Below, in pieces: positions 1-5,739 of a DNA stretch of 10,588 nt. The stretch's first letter is position 1, and the number at the start of each line of letters is the position of its first letter. The notes beneath the pieces are model-generated. The model saw only the letters and a list, made by a program, of their open reading frames with translations, was not told the DNA's origin and searched no databases. A program made the position numbers and the translations under genes. Source of the DNA: GCA-016699105 sp036518915 (GTDB taxonomy: Bacteria; Patescibacteriota; Saccharimonadia; UBA4664); contig DATDME010000059.1 in assembly GCA_036518915.1 (NCBI GenBank), positions 1 through 10,588 on the forward strand, in the 5' to 3' direction.

Positions 1-16
1 TGCCCTCACCGTGCTC

Positions 17-93
17 GTGAGTTCAGGATCGATCACTCCTCGTTCGCTGTATCACCGGATACAGCTTACCCGGTCCGACCGATCCTGAATCAC
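17..93. repeat. 77-bp imperfect palindrome with two nested stems
   Basis: The outer stem is TTCAGGATCG (22-31) with CGATCCTGAA (80-89), extended by GTGA (17-20) and TCAC (90-93) past one bulged G at 21. The inner stem is GCTGTATC (46-53) with GATACAGC (58-65) around the loop ACCG. Both stems share the centre at 55.5, and the two unpaired arms between them are each 14 nt, so the element is symmetric. No T-run follows either side, so it is not a classical intrinsic terminator. It could be a REP/MITE-like repeat, a recombination site or an RNA structure belonging to a gene to the left of the window. The fold is seen directly; the role is unknown. Confidence 0.7.
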
Positions 94-367
94 CCGAATC
101 ATCGGTGCGAAAAGACACGTTTTGTTTTGGGATGGCTATACGTCCAGTCTTCTTACCTGGCAAAACAGCCAATCCAAATCCTTGCACCACTACCAAACCA
201 TCTTGCTTTATTATTTTTGCCAGTTTAACGAGGGCATGCCCTCAACGTCCGGCGTAACGGGTGAAGAGATGGCCATCGGCCTGACCCCATTATGGGTTAA
301 ATTGGACCAACTCAACGACCTGACCGTTGGTAGCACCGTGGACTGGCGCACGCTCATCCTGCCAGCT

Positions 368-520
368 TTACCGTAAAAGAGCCCGAATGTCCGCGCCATC
401 ATAGCGCTGGCAGTGGTAGGCGCGCTCAGCGGTCGGGTACAACACGCCATCAAGCTCAATCATGTGAGGAGAGTAAACCGAAAAGTAGGTAACGAATATA
501 TCAAGCGAAAGTTTATCCAT
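368..520 (-). pseudogene. NADAR/YbiA-like N-glycosidase, N-terminal remnant
   Basis: A 50-codon open stretch begins at ATG 520 and stops at TAA 368-370. Residues 12-43 contain YFSVYSPHMIELDG followed by LYPTAERAYHCQRY. This matches the NADAR (DUF1768) N-terminus, where E. coli YbiA has NFSNFAAWPIKVDG and WPTSEHYFQAQKF. The Glu of that motif is kept, but the usual His after it is Arg. Known family members are about 150-180 residues and act on riboflavin-pathway intermediates or ADP-ribose-like groups. In the same frame beyond the stop there are family-like scraps (SWQDERAP at about 344-367, then WGQADG, then GHALVKLAKIIK at about 206-241). They are broken by further stops at 290-292 and 242-244, and the frame then stays open to a stop at 23-25. 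I read this as a decayed gene with nonsense mutations and internal deletions. The N-terminal match is fairly good; the downstream match is weak. The rest of 94-367 holds no convincing gene; plus-strand reading frames there look like shadows. Confidence 0.55.
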
Positions 521-525
521 AATGC

Positions 526-532
526 TATCATA
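526..532. promoter_or_regulatory. Shared divergent -10 element (leaderless type)
   Basis: TATCATA gives TATCAT on the plus strand (526-531), ending 6 nt before ATG 538. Its reverse complement gives TATGAT on the minus strand (532-527), ending 6 nt before ATG 520. This is the spacing at which the first transcribed base would be the A of the start codon. No Shine-Dalgarno sequence fits either gene: the only AGG, at 532-534, sits 3 nt from ATG 538. No good -35 is visible. The inference is two leaderless transcripts from one 7-bp core. Confidence 0.45.
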
Positions 533-537
533 GGCCA

Positions 538-1554
538 ATGACCGCTATTCCAGCCAATTACCGCCAGCTCAGCACGATCGTCGAAACAGCCGGCACCGTC
601 CTCATCTTGCAACCCGATTCGCCCGACGGCGACTCGCTCGGCAGCGCCCTAGCGCTCGAAGAAATTTTGGGAGACCTCGGCAAAACCGTCGTGATGTACT
701 CCTACAAGGAGCCTGAGCCATACCTGCGCGCGCTCGAAGGTTGGGACCGGGTGTCACAGAACCTGCCCAAGGCCTTTGATGCCGTGGTTTTGGTGGATAC
801 CGGTTCGCCGGCCCTCATTAAAAGCGCTTTAGAGCACCACTTCGCCGCCCTCACCGCCAAACCCTTCGCGGTAATTGACCACCACGTGAGCCGCCAGGAC
901 TTTGGCTTTAAGCTGGCGGCGGAAATCGTTGAGGAAGCCGTCGCCACCGGTGAGCTCATCACGCGCCTGGCCGGGCAGCTGGGCTGGCCCATCAACGACC
1001 GCGCCGCCAACAAGCTGGCCAGCGCCCTGCTGGCCGATTCGCTCGGCCTCACCACCAGCGGCACCACCGCGGCATCCGTAGAAGCCCTGGCCGAGCTCAC
1101 CCGCCGCGGCGCCAACCTCTATGAACTCTACAAGTCTAAGCGTGAGGCCAGCGCCCTCACGCCGGAGCTGCTGCATCTCAAGGGCCGCCTGCTGGAATCA
1201 GTCCGGTTTGAGCTCGACGGCCGCCTAGCCATCGCCGAAATTAATCCCGACACCGTCGCCCGCTTCAAAGACATTGCCGAGCCCTACACCCTCATCCTGG
1301 GCGAGATGCAGTGGACCAAGGGAGTCGAGCTCGTCGCGGTTTTCAAAAATTACGGCACGAAAATCAATGTCCCGCTCCGTTCCACCACCCAAGCTGCCGG
1401 GCCGGTCGCCGAAATGCTGGGCGGGGGAGGCCACCCCAACGCCGCCGCTTACCGGTGTAAAAGCCCGGATATCCGGGCCGAAATTGACTTACTCATTAAA
1501 ACCTATCAGGATTACCTCAATGGACGAGCCAAACCCACCGATCAAGCTGTATGA
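538..1554 (+). CDS. DHH/DHHA1-family phosphoesterase (NrnA-like)
   Basis: 338 residues, the usual length for NrnA-type enzymes, which degrade nano-RNA or pAp or cleave cyclic dinucleotides in the cytoplasm. Visible motifs: motif I QPDSPDGDSLGS (25-36) with D30 and D32; motif II VLVDTGS with D87; the DHH triad D114-H115-H116; motif IV LLADSLG with D167; and the C-terminal DHHA1 signature GGGGHP with H299. The His that normally precedes PDxD by three residues as a metal ligand is Pro26 here. Either this is a lineage variant or metal binding is altered. ATG 538 is chosen because it gives a standard-length N-terminus; it has no proper Shine-Dalgarno and lies 6 nt after a TATCAT. The last 35 nt overlap cysS, so the two are probably co-transcribed and translationally coupled. 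The substrate (oligoribonucleotide, pAp or c-di-AMP/pApA) cannot be told from sequence alone. Confidence 0.9.
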   Translation: MTAIPANYRQLSTIVETAGTVLILQPDSPDGDSLGSALALEEILGDLGKTVVMYSYKEPEPYLRALEGWDRVSQNLPKAFDAVVLVDTGSPALIKSALEHHFAALTAKPFAVIDHHVSRQDFGFKLAAEIVEEAVATGELITRLAGQLGWPINDRAANKLASALLADSLGLTTSGTTAASVEALAELTRRGANLYELYKSKREASALTPELLHLKGRLLESVRFELDGRLAIAEINPDTVARFKDIAEPYTLILGEMQWTKGVELVAVFKNYGTKINVPLRSTTQAAGPVAEMLGGGGHPNAAAYRCKSPDIRAEIDLLIKTYQDYLNGRAKPTDQAV

Positions 1555-2983
1555 CACCCTGACGCGTAGTACCAGAGACCTCACGCCTATCAAAGATAGG
1601 GAAGTGTCGCTGTATTCGTGCGGACCGACGGTCTATAATTACTATCACATTGGCAACCTACGGAACGCCGTGTTTAACGACACCCTCCGCCGCACCCTCG
1701 AAGCCGCCGGTTACCAGGTCCGCCACACCATGAATATCACTGATGTGGGCCATTTGGTCGACGATGAGGATGAGTCCTCCCTCAGTGAAGACAAGCTAGA
1801 GAAAGGTGCCCGCCGCGAAGGCAAAACCGTCTGGGAAGTGGCCGACGATTACACCCAAGCTTTCCGCCACGACATGGCCGCCATGAACGTCCTGCCGCCC
1901 ACCGTCAACCCACACCGCAGCAAGAACACGCCCGACGATCCCTACGCCCGCGCCACAGATTTCATCCCCGAGCAAATCGCCATGGTCCAAGCCCTCATGA
2001 ACAAAGGTTTTGCCTACCAGACCAAGCAGGCCATATATTTTGATATCACCAAGCTGCCTAATTACGGCCAGCTATCCGGCCAAAAGCTCGCCGATAAAGA
2101 AGTGGCTGCCCGCCATGACGTGGTAACCGACCCCGATAAGCACCACCCCCACGATTTTTCAGTCTGGTTCTTCACGGTTGGCCGCTACGCCGACCATAGC
2201 ATGCGTTGGCCCAGCCCGTGGGGCGGGGGCGTCCCCGGCTGGCACCTGGAGTGCTCGGCCATCATTCACACCACGCTCGGCGATCCCATCGACATCCACA
2301 CCGGTGGCGTCGACCACATCGGCACCCACCACCCCAACGAAATGGCCCAAACCGAGGCCGCCTTTGACCACCCGCTGGCCAATATGTGGGTGCACAACGA
2401 GTTCATTTTGGTCGACGGCGCCAAAATGGCCAAATCCAAGGGCAACGCCTATATCCTCAAAGATATTACCGACAAAGGCTTTCATCCGCTCGCTCTGCGC
2501 CTGCTCTACCTGCAGGCCCATTACCGCTCCGAGGTTAACTTTACCTGGGAGTCGATGGAAGCGGCCCAGAACCGCCTGCTTAACCTGTACGCCTGGGCGG
2601 ATTTAAAGCACCAAGAGCAAATAGGTCCATTCGTTAACATAGATTGGACTCAGACCGTTTCTAACGACTTGTCCACTCATTTAGTAATTGCCGGAATCGA
2701 TACCGACCCCTACCAAGTTCCGAGTCAAGAATATCTCAACCATTTAGACGATCTACTCGGACTTGAACTCAGTAAGAGGCCCGACATCACCGCCGAGCAA
2801 AAGCAGCTCATCAAAGACCGCGAAGCCGCCCGCCAGGCCAAAGACTGGGCCAAAGCCGACCATTTCCGTGCCCAGCTGGCCGCCCAGGGTCTGGCGGTTG
2901 ACGACACACCCGCCGGGCCACACTGGCGCCGCACCACCGACGGCAACGGCAAGCCGCCAGCACGACACAGCCAGGGGTCGTAG
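1520..2983 (+). CDS. cysS: Cysteinyl-tRNA synthetase
   Basis: 487 residues, a class I synthetase that charges tRNA-Cys with cysteine in the cytosol. The start ATG 1520 puts IKLYDTLTR at residue 8, as in the family; longer in-frame readings run into the DHH gene. Landmarks: YSCGPTVY with C34, the HIGN form of the HIGH motif at 43-46, and KMAKSKGN at 302-309 (KMAKS for the more usual KMSKS). The zinc ligands are C34, C245, H270 and E274, with the same 25- and 4-residue spacing as E. coli C209/H234/E238. The C-terminus shows the typical KADHFRAQL and LAVDDTPAGPHWRR segments. It starts inside the DHH gene (35-nt overlap), with only a weak AGGA upstream at 1508-1511. Residues around 361-420 (2601-2780) are notably AT-rich compared with the flanks; see findings. 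The stop TAG lies in the loop of a hairpin at 2970-2995. Confidence 0.97.
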   Translation: MDEPNPPIKLYDTLTRSTRDLTPIKDREVSLYSCGPTVYNYYHIGNLRNAVFNDTLRRTLEAAGYQVRHTMNITDVGHLVDDEDESSLSEDKLEKGARREGKTVWEVADDYTQAFRHDMAAMNVLPPTVNPHRSKNTPDDPYARATDFIPEQIAMVQALMNKGFAYQTKQAIYFDITKLPNYGQLSGQKLADKEVAARHDVVTDPDKHHPHDFSVWFFTVGRYADHSMRWPSPWGGGVPGWHLECSAIIHTTLGDPIDIHTGGVDHIGTHHPNEMAQTEAAFDHPLANMWVHNEFILVDGAKMAKSKGNAYILKDITDKGFHPLALRLLYLQAHYRSEVNFTWESMEAAQNRLLNLYAWADLKHQEQIGPFVNIDWTQTVSNDLSTHLVIAGIDTDPYQVPSQEYLNHLDDLLGLELSKRPDITAEQKQLIKDREAARQAKDWAKADHFRAQLAAQGLAVDDTPAGPHWRRTTDGNGKPPARHSQGS

Positions 2984-2995
2984 GGAGCCCCTGGC
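2970..2995. terminator. Stem-loop between convergent genes (possible terminator)
   Basis: GCCAGGGG (2970-2977) pairs perfectly with CCCCTGGC (2988-2995) around a 10-nt loop that holds the cysS TAG. It lies between the ends of cysS and the minus-strand DUF7144-like gene (which ends at 3018), so it could serve both. Neither side has a T-run, so intrinsic termination is uncertain. An adjacent GGCCGCGGCC palindrome (2993-3002) competes for pairing. Confidence 0.35.
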
Positions 2996-3017
2996 CGCGG
3001 CCAAATTGTCGCGATGA

Positions 3018-3419
3018 TTATTGGTGCGCCACCGCCCGCATTTCGTCGCCATGCGACGCAATCGCGTAAATCACGATGGCGTCGAGCACAATCGCGAGCG
3101 TCGCCCACACTGGCGCCGTTGAGAAAATGGCCAGGTTTACGAGCAAACTGATCGTCGCAAAGATGATGCCCATGACCCGGCCGAACATGTTACCGCTCAG
3201 CAGCAACGAACCCGAGAGAATCAGTACGCTGCCAAGCAGGATCAACCACCAGCCCCAGCTGGAGATGTCAAGCAAATACGAAGCGTTGTTGGTGTACACA
3301 AACCAATGTGCGTTTAGAACTGCCGCCAAGCCGTAAATGACATTCATGATGCCTTCAAATATCATGAAGAGCGCTCCAAACATCACCCAGCCGACCCAAC
3401 CTGTTACTTTGTCATTCAT
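3018..3419 (-). CDS. DUF7144-like four-helix membrane protein
   Basis: 133 residues, nearly all hydrophobic. Predicted membrane helices lie at about 8-35, 54-76, 80-100 and 104-121. The pattern GWVMFGALFMIFEGIMNVIYG, then SSWGWW, a central LLLSG, and a C-terminal LDAIVIYAIASHG matches the DUF7144 family, best known from Actinobacteria and of unknown function. The length is normal. ATG 3419 has AAGGGG at 3432-3427 with a 7-nt gap as a weak ribosome site, and that site lies inside one of two direct repeats in the leader. It is the last gene of the minus-strand run crp - membrane protein - this gene, but the 120-nt leader could carry its own control. Family call is by recalled pattern only. Confidence 0.75.
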   Translation of the reverse strand: MNDKVTGWVGWVMFGALFMIFEGIMNVIYGLAAVLNAHWFVYTNNASYLLDISSWGWWLILLGSVLILSGSLLLSGNMFGRVMGIIFATISLLVNLAIFSTAPVWATLAIVLDAIVIYAIASHGDEMRAVAHQ

Positions 3420-3425
3420 GGTGTA

Positions 3426-3440
3426 ACCCCTTACGTTAGC
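3426..3440. repeat. Direct repeat copy B overlapping the ribosome site
   Basis: ACCCCTTACGTTAGC matches ACCCTTTACGTTAAC at 3494-3508 in 13 of 15 positions, exactly 68 bp away in the same orientation. Copy B covers the AAGGGG ribosome site of the gene starting at 3419. Its core TTACGTTA is close to palindromic. It is possibly a pair of operator sites. Confidence 0.45.
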
Positions 3441-3459
3441 ATTGATTATGATGAGTCAG

Positions 3460-3491
3460 ACAAGCGCCACCTCCTTTCTCACCGTGCTTGT
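3460..3491 (-). promoter_or_regulatory. Leader stem-loop with an orphan strong Shine-Dalgarno
   Basis: ACAAGC (3460-3465) and GCTTGT (3486-3491) can pair around a 20-nt loop. On the minus strand the loop carries AGGAGGT, the strongest kind of ribosome site, yet no long reading frame follows. The nearest start, a TTG 5 nt beyond, opens only TTG TCT GAC TCA TCA stop. A second mini-frame, ATG CTA ACG stop, follows before the real ATG at 3419. This is either a leader-peptide/translation-control region or a relic of a lost gene. Confidence 0.35.
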
Positions 3492-3493
3492 TT

Positions 3494-3508
3494 ACCCTTT
3501 ACGTTAAC
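3494..3508. repeat. Direct repeat copy A
   Basis: ACCCTTTACGTTAAC, the upstream partner of the copy at 3426-3440 (13/15 identity, 68-bp period). The two copies bracket the leader stem-loop at 3460-3491. Confidence 0.45.
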
Positions 3509-3539
3509 CAATGCCAAACGCCAGGCGCTGTAACAATCT

Positions 3540-4844
3540 TTACACCTCCGGCGCCGCCAGGAACTCCACCACCACGAGCCCCACCGCCACGATCGCCACA
3601 ATGCCCAATAGCGAGCCAAGCGTCAGCGGCGCCCACCACAAGGCTAGCATCAGGGCTACCACCAACCAGGCCCACAAGATTGGCACATGCCAGCGGCGCA
3701 AAAACTGCGCCACCGCGCCGTCCCCAAACGCCGGCCACCACTGCCGGCGCCACAGCCCCAAACTCCGCTGCACGCGGCGCCGCAAAGCCGTTGCGGCGTC
3801 GGCTGGCCCAAACAGCCAGCCCGCGCCTACGAGCACCAGGCCAGTGGCAGCCAGCACCACAACTTGCACTACCAGCGGCGCCAAAAACGCCTGCCACACC
3901 GTCACGGCCGCCGCGTGATAAATTGGGTCGGTCACGCGGCCCAACAGCGTTGCCCGCAAGGCCAGCATCACCAGCGCCGTGGCCGCCGCCACCCCCAACC
4001 AGCCCCAGCCGATGGCCACCAGCCAGCGCCGGCGATCGCGAGATAACGCGAGTGCTGCCAAAAGTAAGGCCACGCCCAAACCAAAACACCACCAGCGCAC
4101 ATCGTTGAGCGTAGCCGCCAGCTGGGGAATTTGGGCGAGCGCCGGCACGGTTACCACCGGAATCTCGCCCACCCGTGCCGGCAGCTCCCGGCCGGCCAGC
4201 ACGGCCAGTGGCGTATCTGCCAGTCGGCCCGAAACAAACGTGTAGAGGTCTTGCACGTTCAAAGTAGGTGACGTCCGCCCGCTGGCCGCCGCTTGCATAT
4301 ACCGGTCATGGGCCCGCTCATTGACCGCTACCCACAGGTCCGCGAACTGTGAGCTCGTCACAATCCGGTCAATGGTGCGCTGGGCAAACGCCTGCACCTG
4401 GATGGCAATCGGCTCAGCCAAGAACTGGGCGTTGTCTGGCAGCGCCCCGCGCACCACCGCCGCGACGTCTACCTGGGCTTGCAGCGCGTCACCCGCCGCC
4501 TTCGACAAGGCTTTTTGGACGGTGGGCTCATGCACCAACGGTGCCACCACCTGCATATAACCAGCTCGATCAGCAATGGTGCGGTTTTCCCAAATCAAAA
4601 TATTGGCTGGCACCAGCAACACCAAGCCTAGCAGCAAGCACAACCACGCCAGCCACGACCGCGGATCACGCCGGGAGGGCTTGGCCTGAGCGGCGCGCAA
4701 CCGCGCTAGTTCCGCCTCAAGCCCCGCCACGTACGCCGGATCGGTCCGGTCTTGCGCCGCTGCCGCCATCGTCACCCCCCCATTGATGATTGTCAATCCC
4801 AAACTTAAACGAGTGAACCCGTATGGTTCCGTAACATCTTTCAC
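3540..4844 (-). CDS. Six-helix membrane protein with large outer domain, actinobacterial type
   Basis: 434 residues from GTG 4844, or 409 from ATG 4769. From the GTG numbering: a short helical, probably coiled stretch at 37-53 (AYVAGLEAELARLRAA); a basic run PSRRDPR; membrane helix 1 at about 63-85; a soluble domain of about 165 residues (86-250) probably outside the membrane; then helices at about 251-267, 274-296, 319-345, 387-404 and 408-430. The soluble domain pattern (GYMQVVAPLVHEPTVQKAL, later SSQFADLWVAVNERAH) resembles a membrane protein family common in Actinobacteria, with no function I can name. The GTG at 4844 overlaps the crp stop as GTGA, a classic coupling arrangement. ATG 4769 has a G-run (GGGGGGG) nearby as a poor ribosome site and starts a more family-like N-terminus. 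The choice is open. The two genes very likely form one transcript. Confidence 0.75.
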   Translation of the reverse strand: MKDVTEPYGFTRLSLGLTIINGGVTMAAAAQDRTDPAYVAGLEAELARLRAAQAKPSRRDPRSWLAWLCLLLGLVLLVPANILIWENRTIADRAGYMQVVAPLVHEPTVQKALSKAAGDALQAQVDVAAVVRGALPDNAQFLAEPIAIQVQAFAQRTIDRIVTSSQFADLWVAVNERAHDRYMQAAASGRTSPTLNVQDLYTFVSGRLADTPLAVLAGRELPARVGEIPVVTVPALAQIPQLAATLNDVRWWCFGLGVALLLAALALSRDRRRWLVAIGWGWLGVAAATALVMLALRATLLGRVTDPIYHAAAVTVWQAFLAPLVVQVVVLAATGLVLVGAGWLFGPADAATALRRRVQRSLGLWRRQWWPAFGDGAVAQFLRRWHVPILWAWLVVALMLALWWAPLTLGSLLGIVAIVAVGLVVVEFLAAPEV

Positions 4845-5530
4845 ACCGACCGCATCGTCGGCTCATCCCGCATTACCACCGCCTGCATGCGGCTATTGAG
4901 ATTATGGTAATCAATGTACGTCGCGTGGCCCTCGCGCCAGTACGGCCGATGCTTGCTGCGCCGGCTCAGTTCCAATGACATCGACTCTCGAGTCACGCCG
5001 GCCAGCCGGGCAATTTCCTCCTGCGTGATGGGGACGTCGAGCCGGGCCACGCCGCCCCGCATCACCCCCAGCCGGGTGGCCAGCTGCAGCAGCACAAAGT
5101 CGAGCCGCTCGCCAACCCGCGAATTTTCGAGGTTAAAGACCCGCATCGCCATATTGATATTGCTGCGCACCAGAGCGTCCACCAGAGAACGCATCACGTC
5201 TGGGCGCGAAAAAGCATACTGCCGTAACGTCCAGGCATCCACCAAAGCGCACCGGACGCTCGTGAGGGCTTCGTAATAAAAAAACGGCGTCGCCGGCAAT
5301 TCGGCCATCAGCCACACCACCGGAAAAACCGCCCCGGCCTGAAAAATATTGATGGTGCGCTCGTTGCCGGCCTCGTCGATGTCGTAGGTTTTAACGTACC
5401 CCGACTCAACCAAATAGACCCGGCGCAGCTGCTCGGTTGGGTCAATAATTACGTCACGTTTCTGGTATTCCGCAAAGGTTTTGAATCCCACAATGTATTC
5501 CGCCAGGTCCTGGCTCGCGTAGACTGACAT
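4841..5530 (-). CDS. Crp/Fnr-family transcriptional regulator
   Basis: 229 residues, the normal size. An N-terminal cyclic-nucleotide-binding-like beta-roll (about 10-110; LVESGYVKTYDIDEAGNERT) is followed by a dimer helix (about 111-150) and a C-terminal winged helix-turn-helix at about 169-195 (ITQEEIARLAGVTRESMSLE). The phosphate-binding Arg-Thr/Ser signature of cAMP-binding Crp is not visible, so cAMP response is unlikely. There is no Fnr-type N-terminal Cys cluster. In the recognition helix the RE of Crp is present, but the third contact Arg (E. coli R185) aligns with Leu, so its DNA site probably differs from TGTGA. ATG 5530 is chosen because GAGGAGG (5542-5536) lies 5 nt upstream; the frame is open for 60 more codons but those lack protein character. 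It is the first gene of the minus-strand run and probably controls the membrane genes or the divergent DUF1269 gene. Ligand unknown. Confidence 0.9.
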   Translation of the reverse strand: MSVYASQDLAEYIVGFKTFAEYQKRDVIIDPTEQLRRVYLVESGYVKTYDIDEAGNERTINIFQAGAVFPVVWLMAELPATPFFYYEALTSVRCALVDAWTLRQYAFSRPDVMRSLVDALVRSNINMAMRVFNLENSRVGERLDFVLLQLATRLGVMRGGVARLDVPITQEEIARLAGVTRESMSLELSRRSKHRPYWREGHATYIDYHNLNSRMQAVVMRDEPTMRSV

Positions 5531-5566
5531 GGCTGCCTCCTCGCCGTCATGTTGGTATTGCTGCCC

Positions 5567-5572
5567 ACTATA
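5567..5572 (-). promoter_or_regulatory. Candidate -10 for the crp-like gene
   Basis: TATAGT on the minus strand, which would start transcription near 5560 and give a leader of about 30 nt containing the GAGGAGG ribosome site. No clear -35 sits 16-18 nt upstream; the GGCCGGCC palindrome (5581-5588) lies in the spacer region. A modest call from one hexamer. Confidence 0.35.
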
Positions 5573-5739
5573 CTGACCGTGGCCGGCCAGGAGTACGTCA
5601 CATATTCCGAACTCAAATGAAATTTTTGACGACCAGATTTGGGACATCCGCCCACGCCTGTTAGGGTCTGTGATGTTTCTTGCAGACTGCCTCATCCCGC
5701 AAGCCGACAATAAGCCTAGATAAAAGGGGATAAAGAGGA

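Noticed and set aside
5..15. CTCACCGTGCT shared by 5-15 and 3478-3488
   Set aside because: An 11-mer repeated in 10 kb is expected by chance.
122..376. Plus-strand 84-codon frame with a TTG start
   Set aside because: It has no family resemblance and no ribosome site, and lies opposite the NADAR-like remnant, which has real motif similarity in its own frame.
1274..1519. Upstream in-frame extension of cysS
   Set aside because: It overlaps the conserved DHHA1 region of the phosphoesterase, and the family N-terminus begins just after ATG 1520.
3488..4108. Long plus-strand frames opposite the six-helix membrane gene
   Set aside because: Pro/Ala/Arg-rich shadow frames created by GC-rich codons on the opposite strand; no domain pattern.
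4791..4796. TTGACA on the minus strand as -35 for ATG 4769
   Set aside because: The matching -10 would fall on the start codon itself with sequence GACGAT, which is not promoter-like.
5598..5673. TCACA (5598) and TGTGA (5669) as a Crp operator
   Set aside because: The half-sites are about 70 bp apart, not 6, and the recognition helix of the local Crp-like protein differs from E. coli Crp.
5531..5710. 60-codon N-terminal extension of the Crp-like regulator
   Set aside because: A strong GAGGAGG sits 5 nt before ATG 5530, which gives the normal family length; the upstream codons look non-coding.
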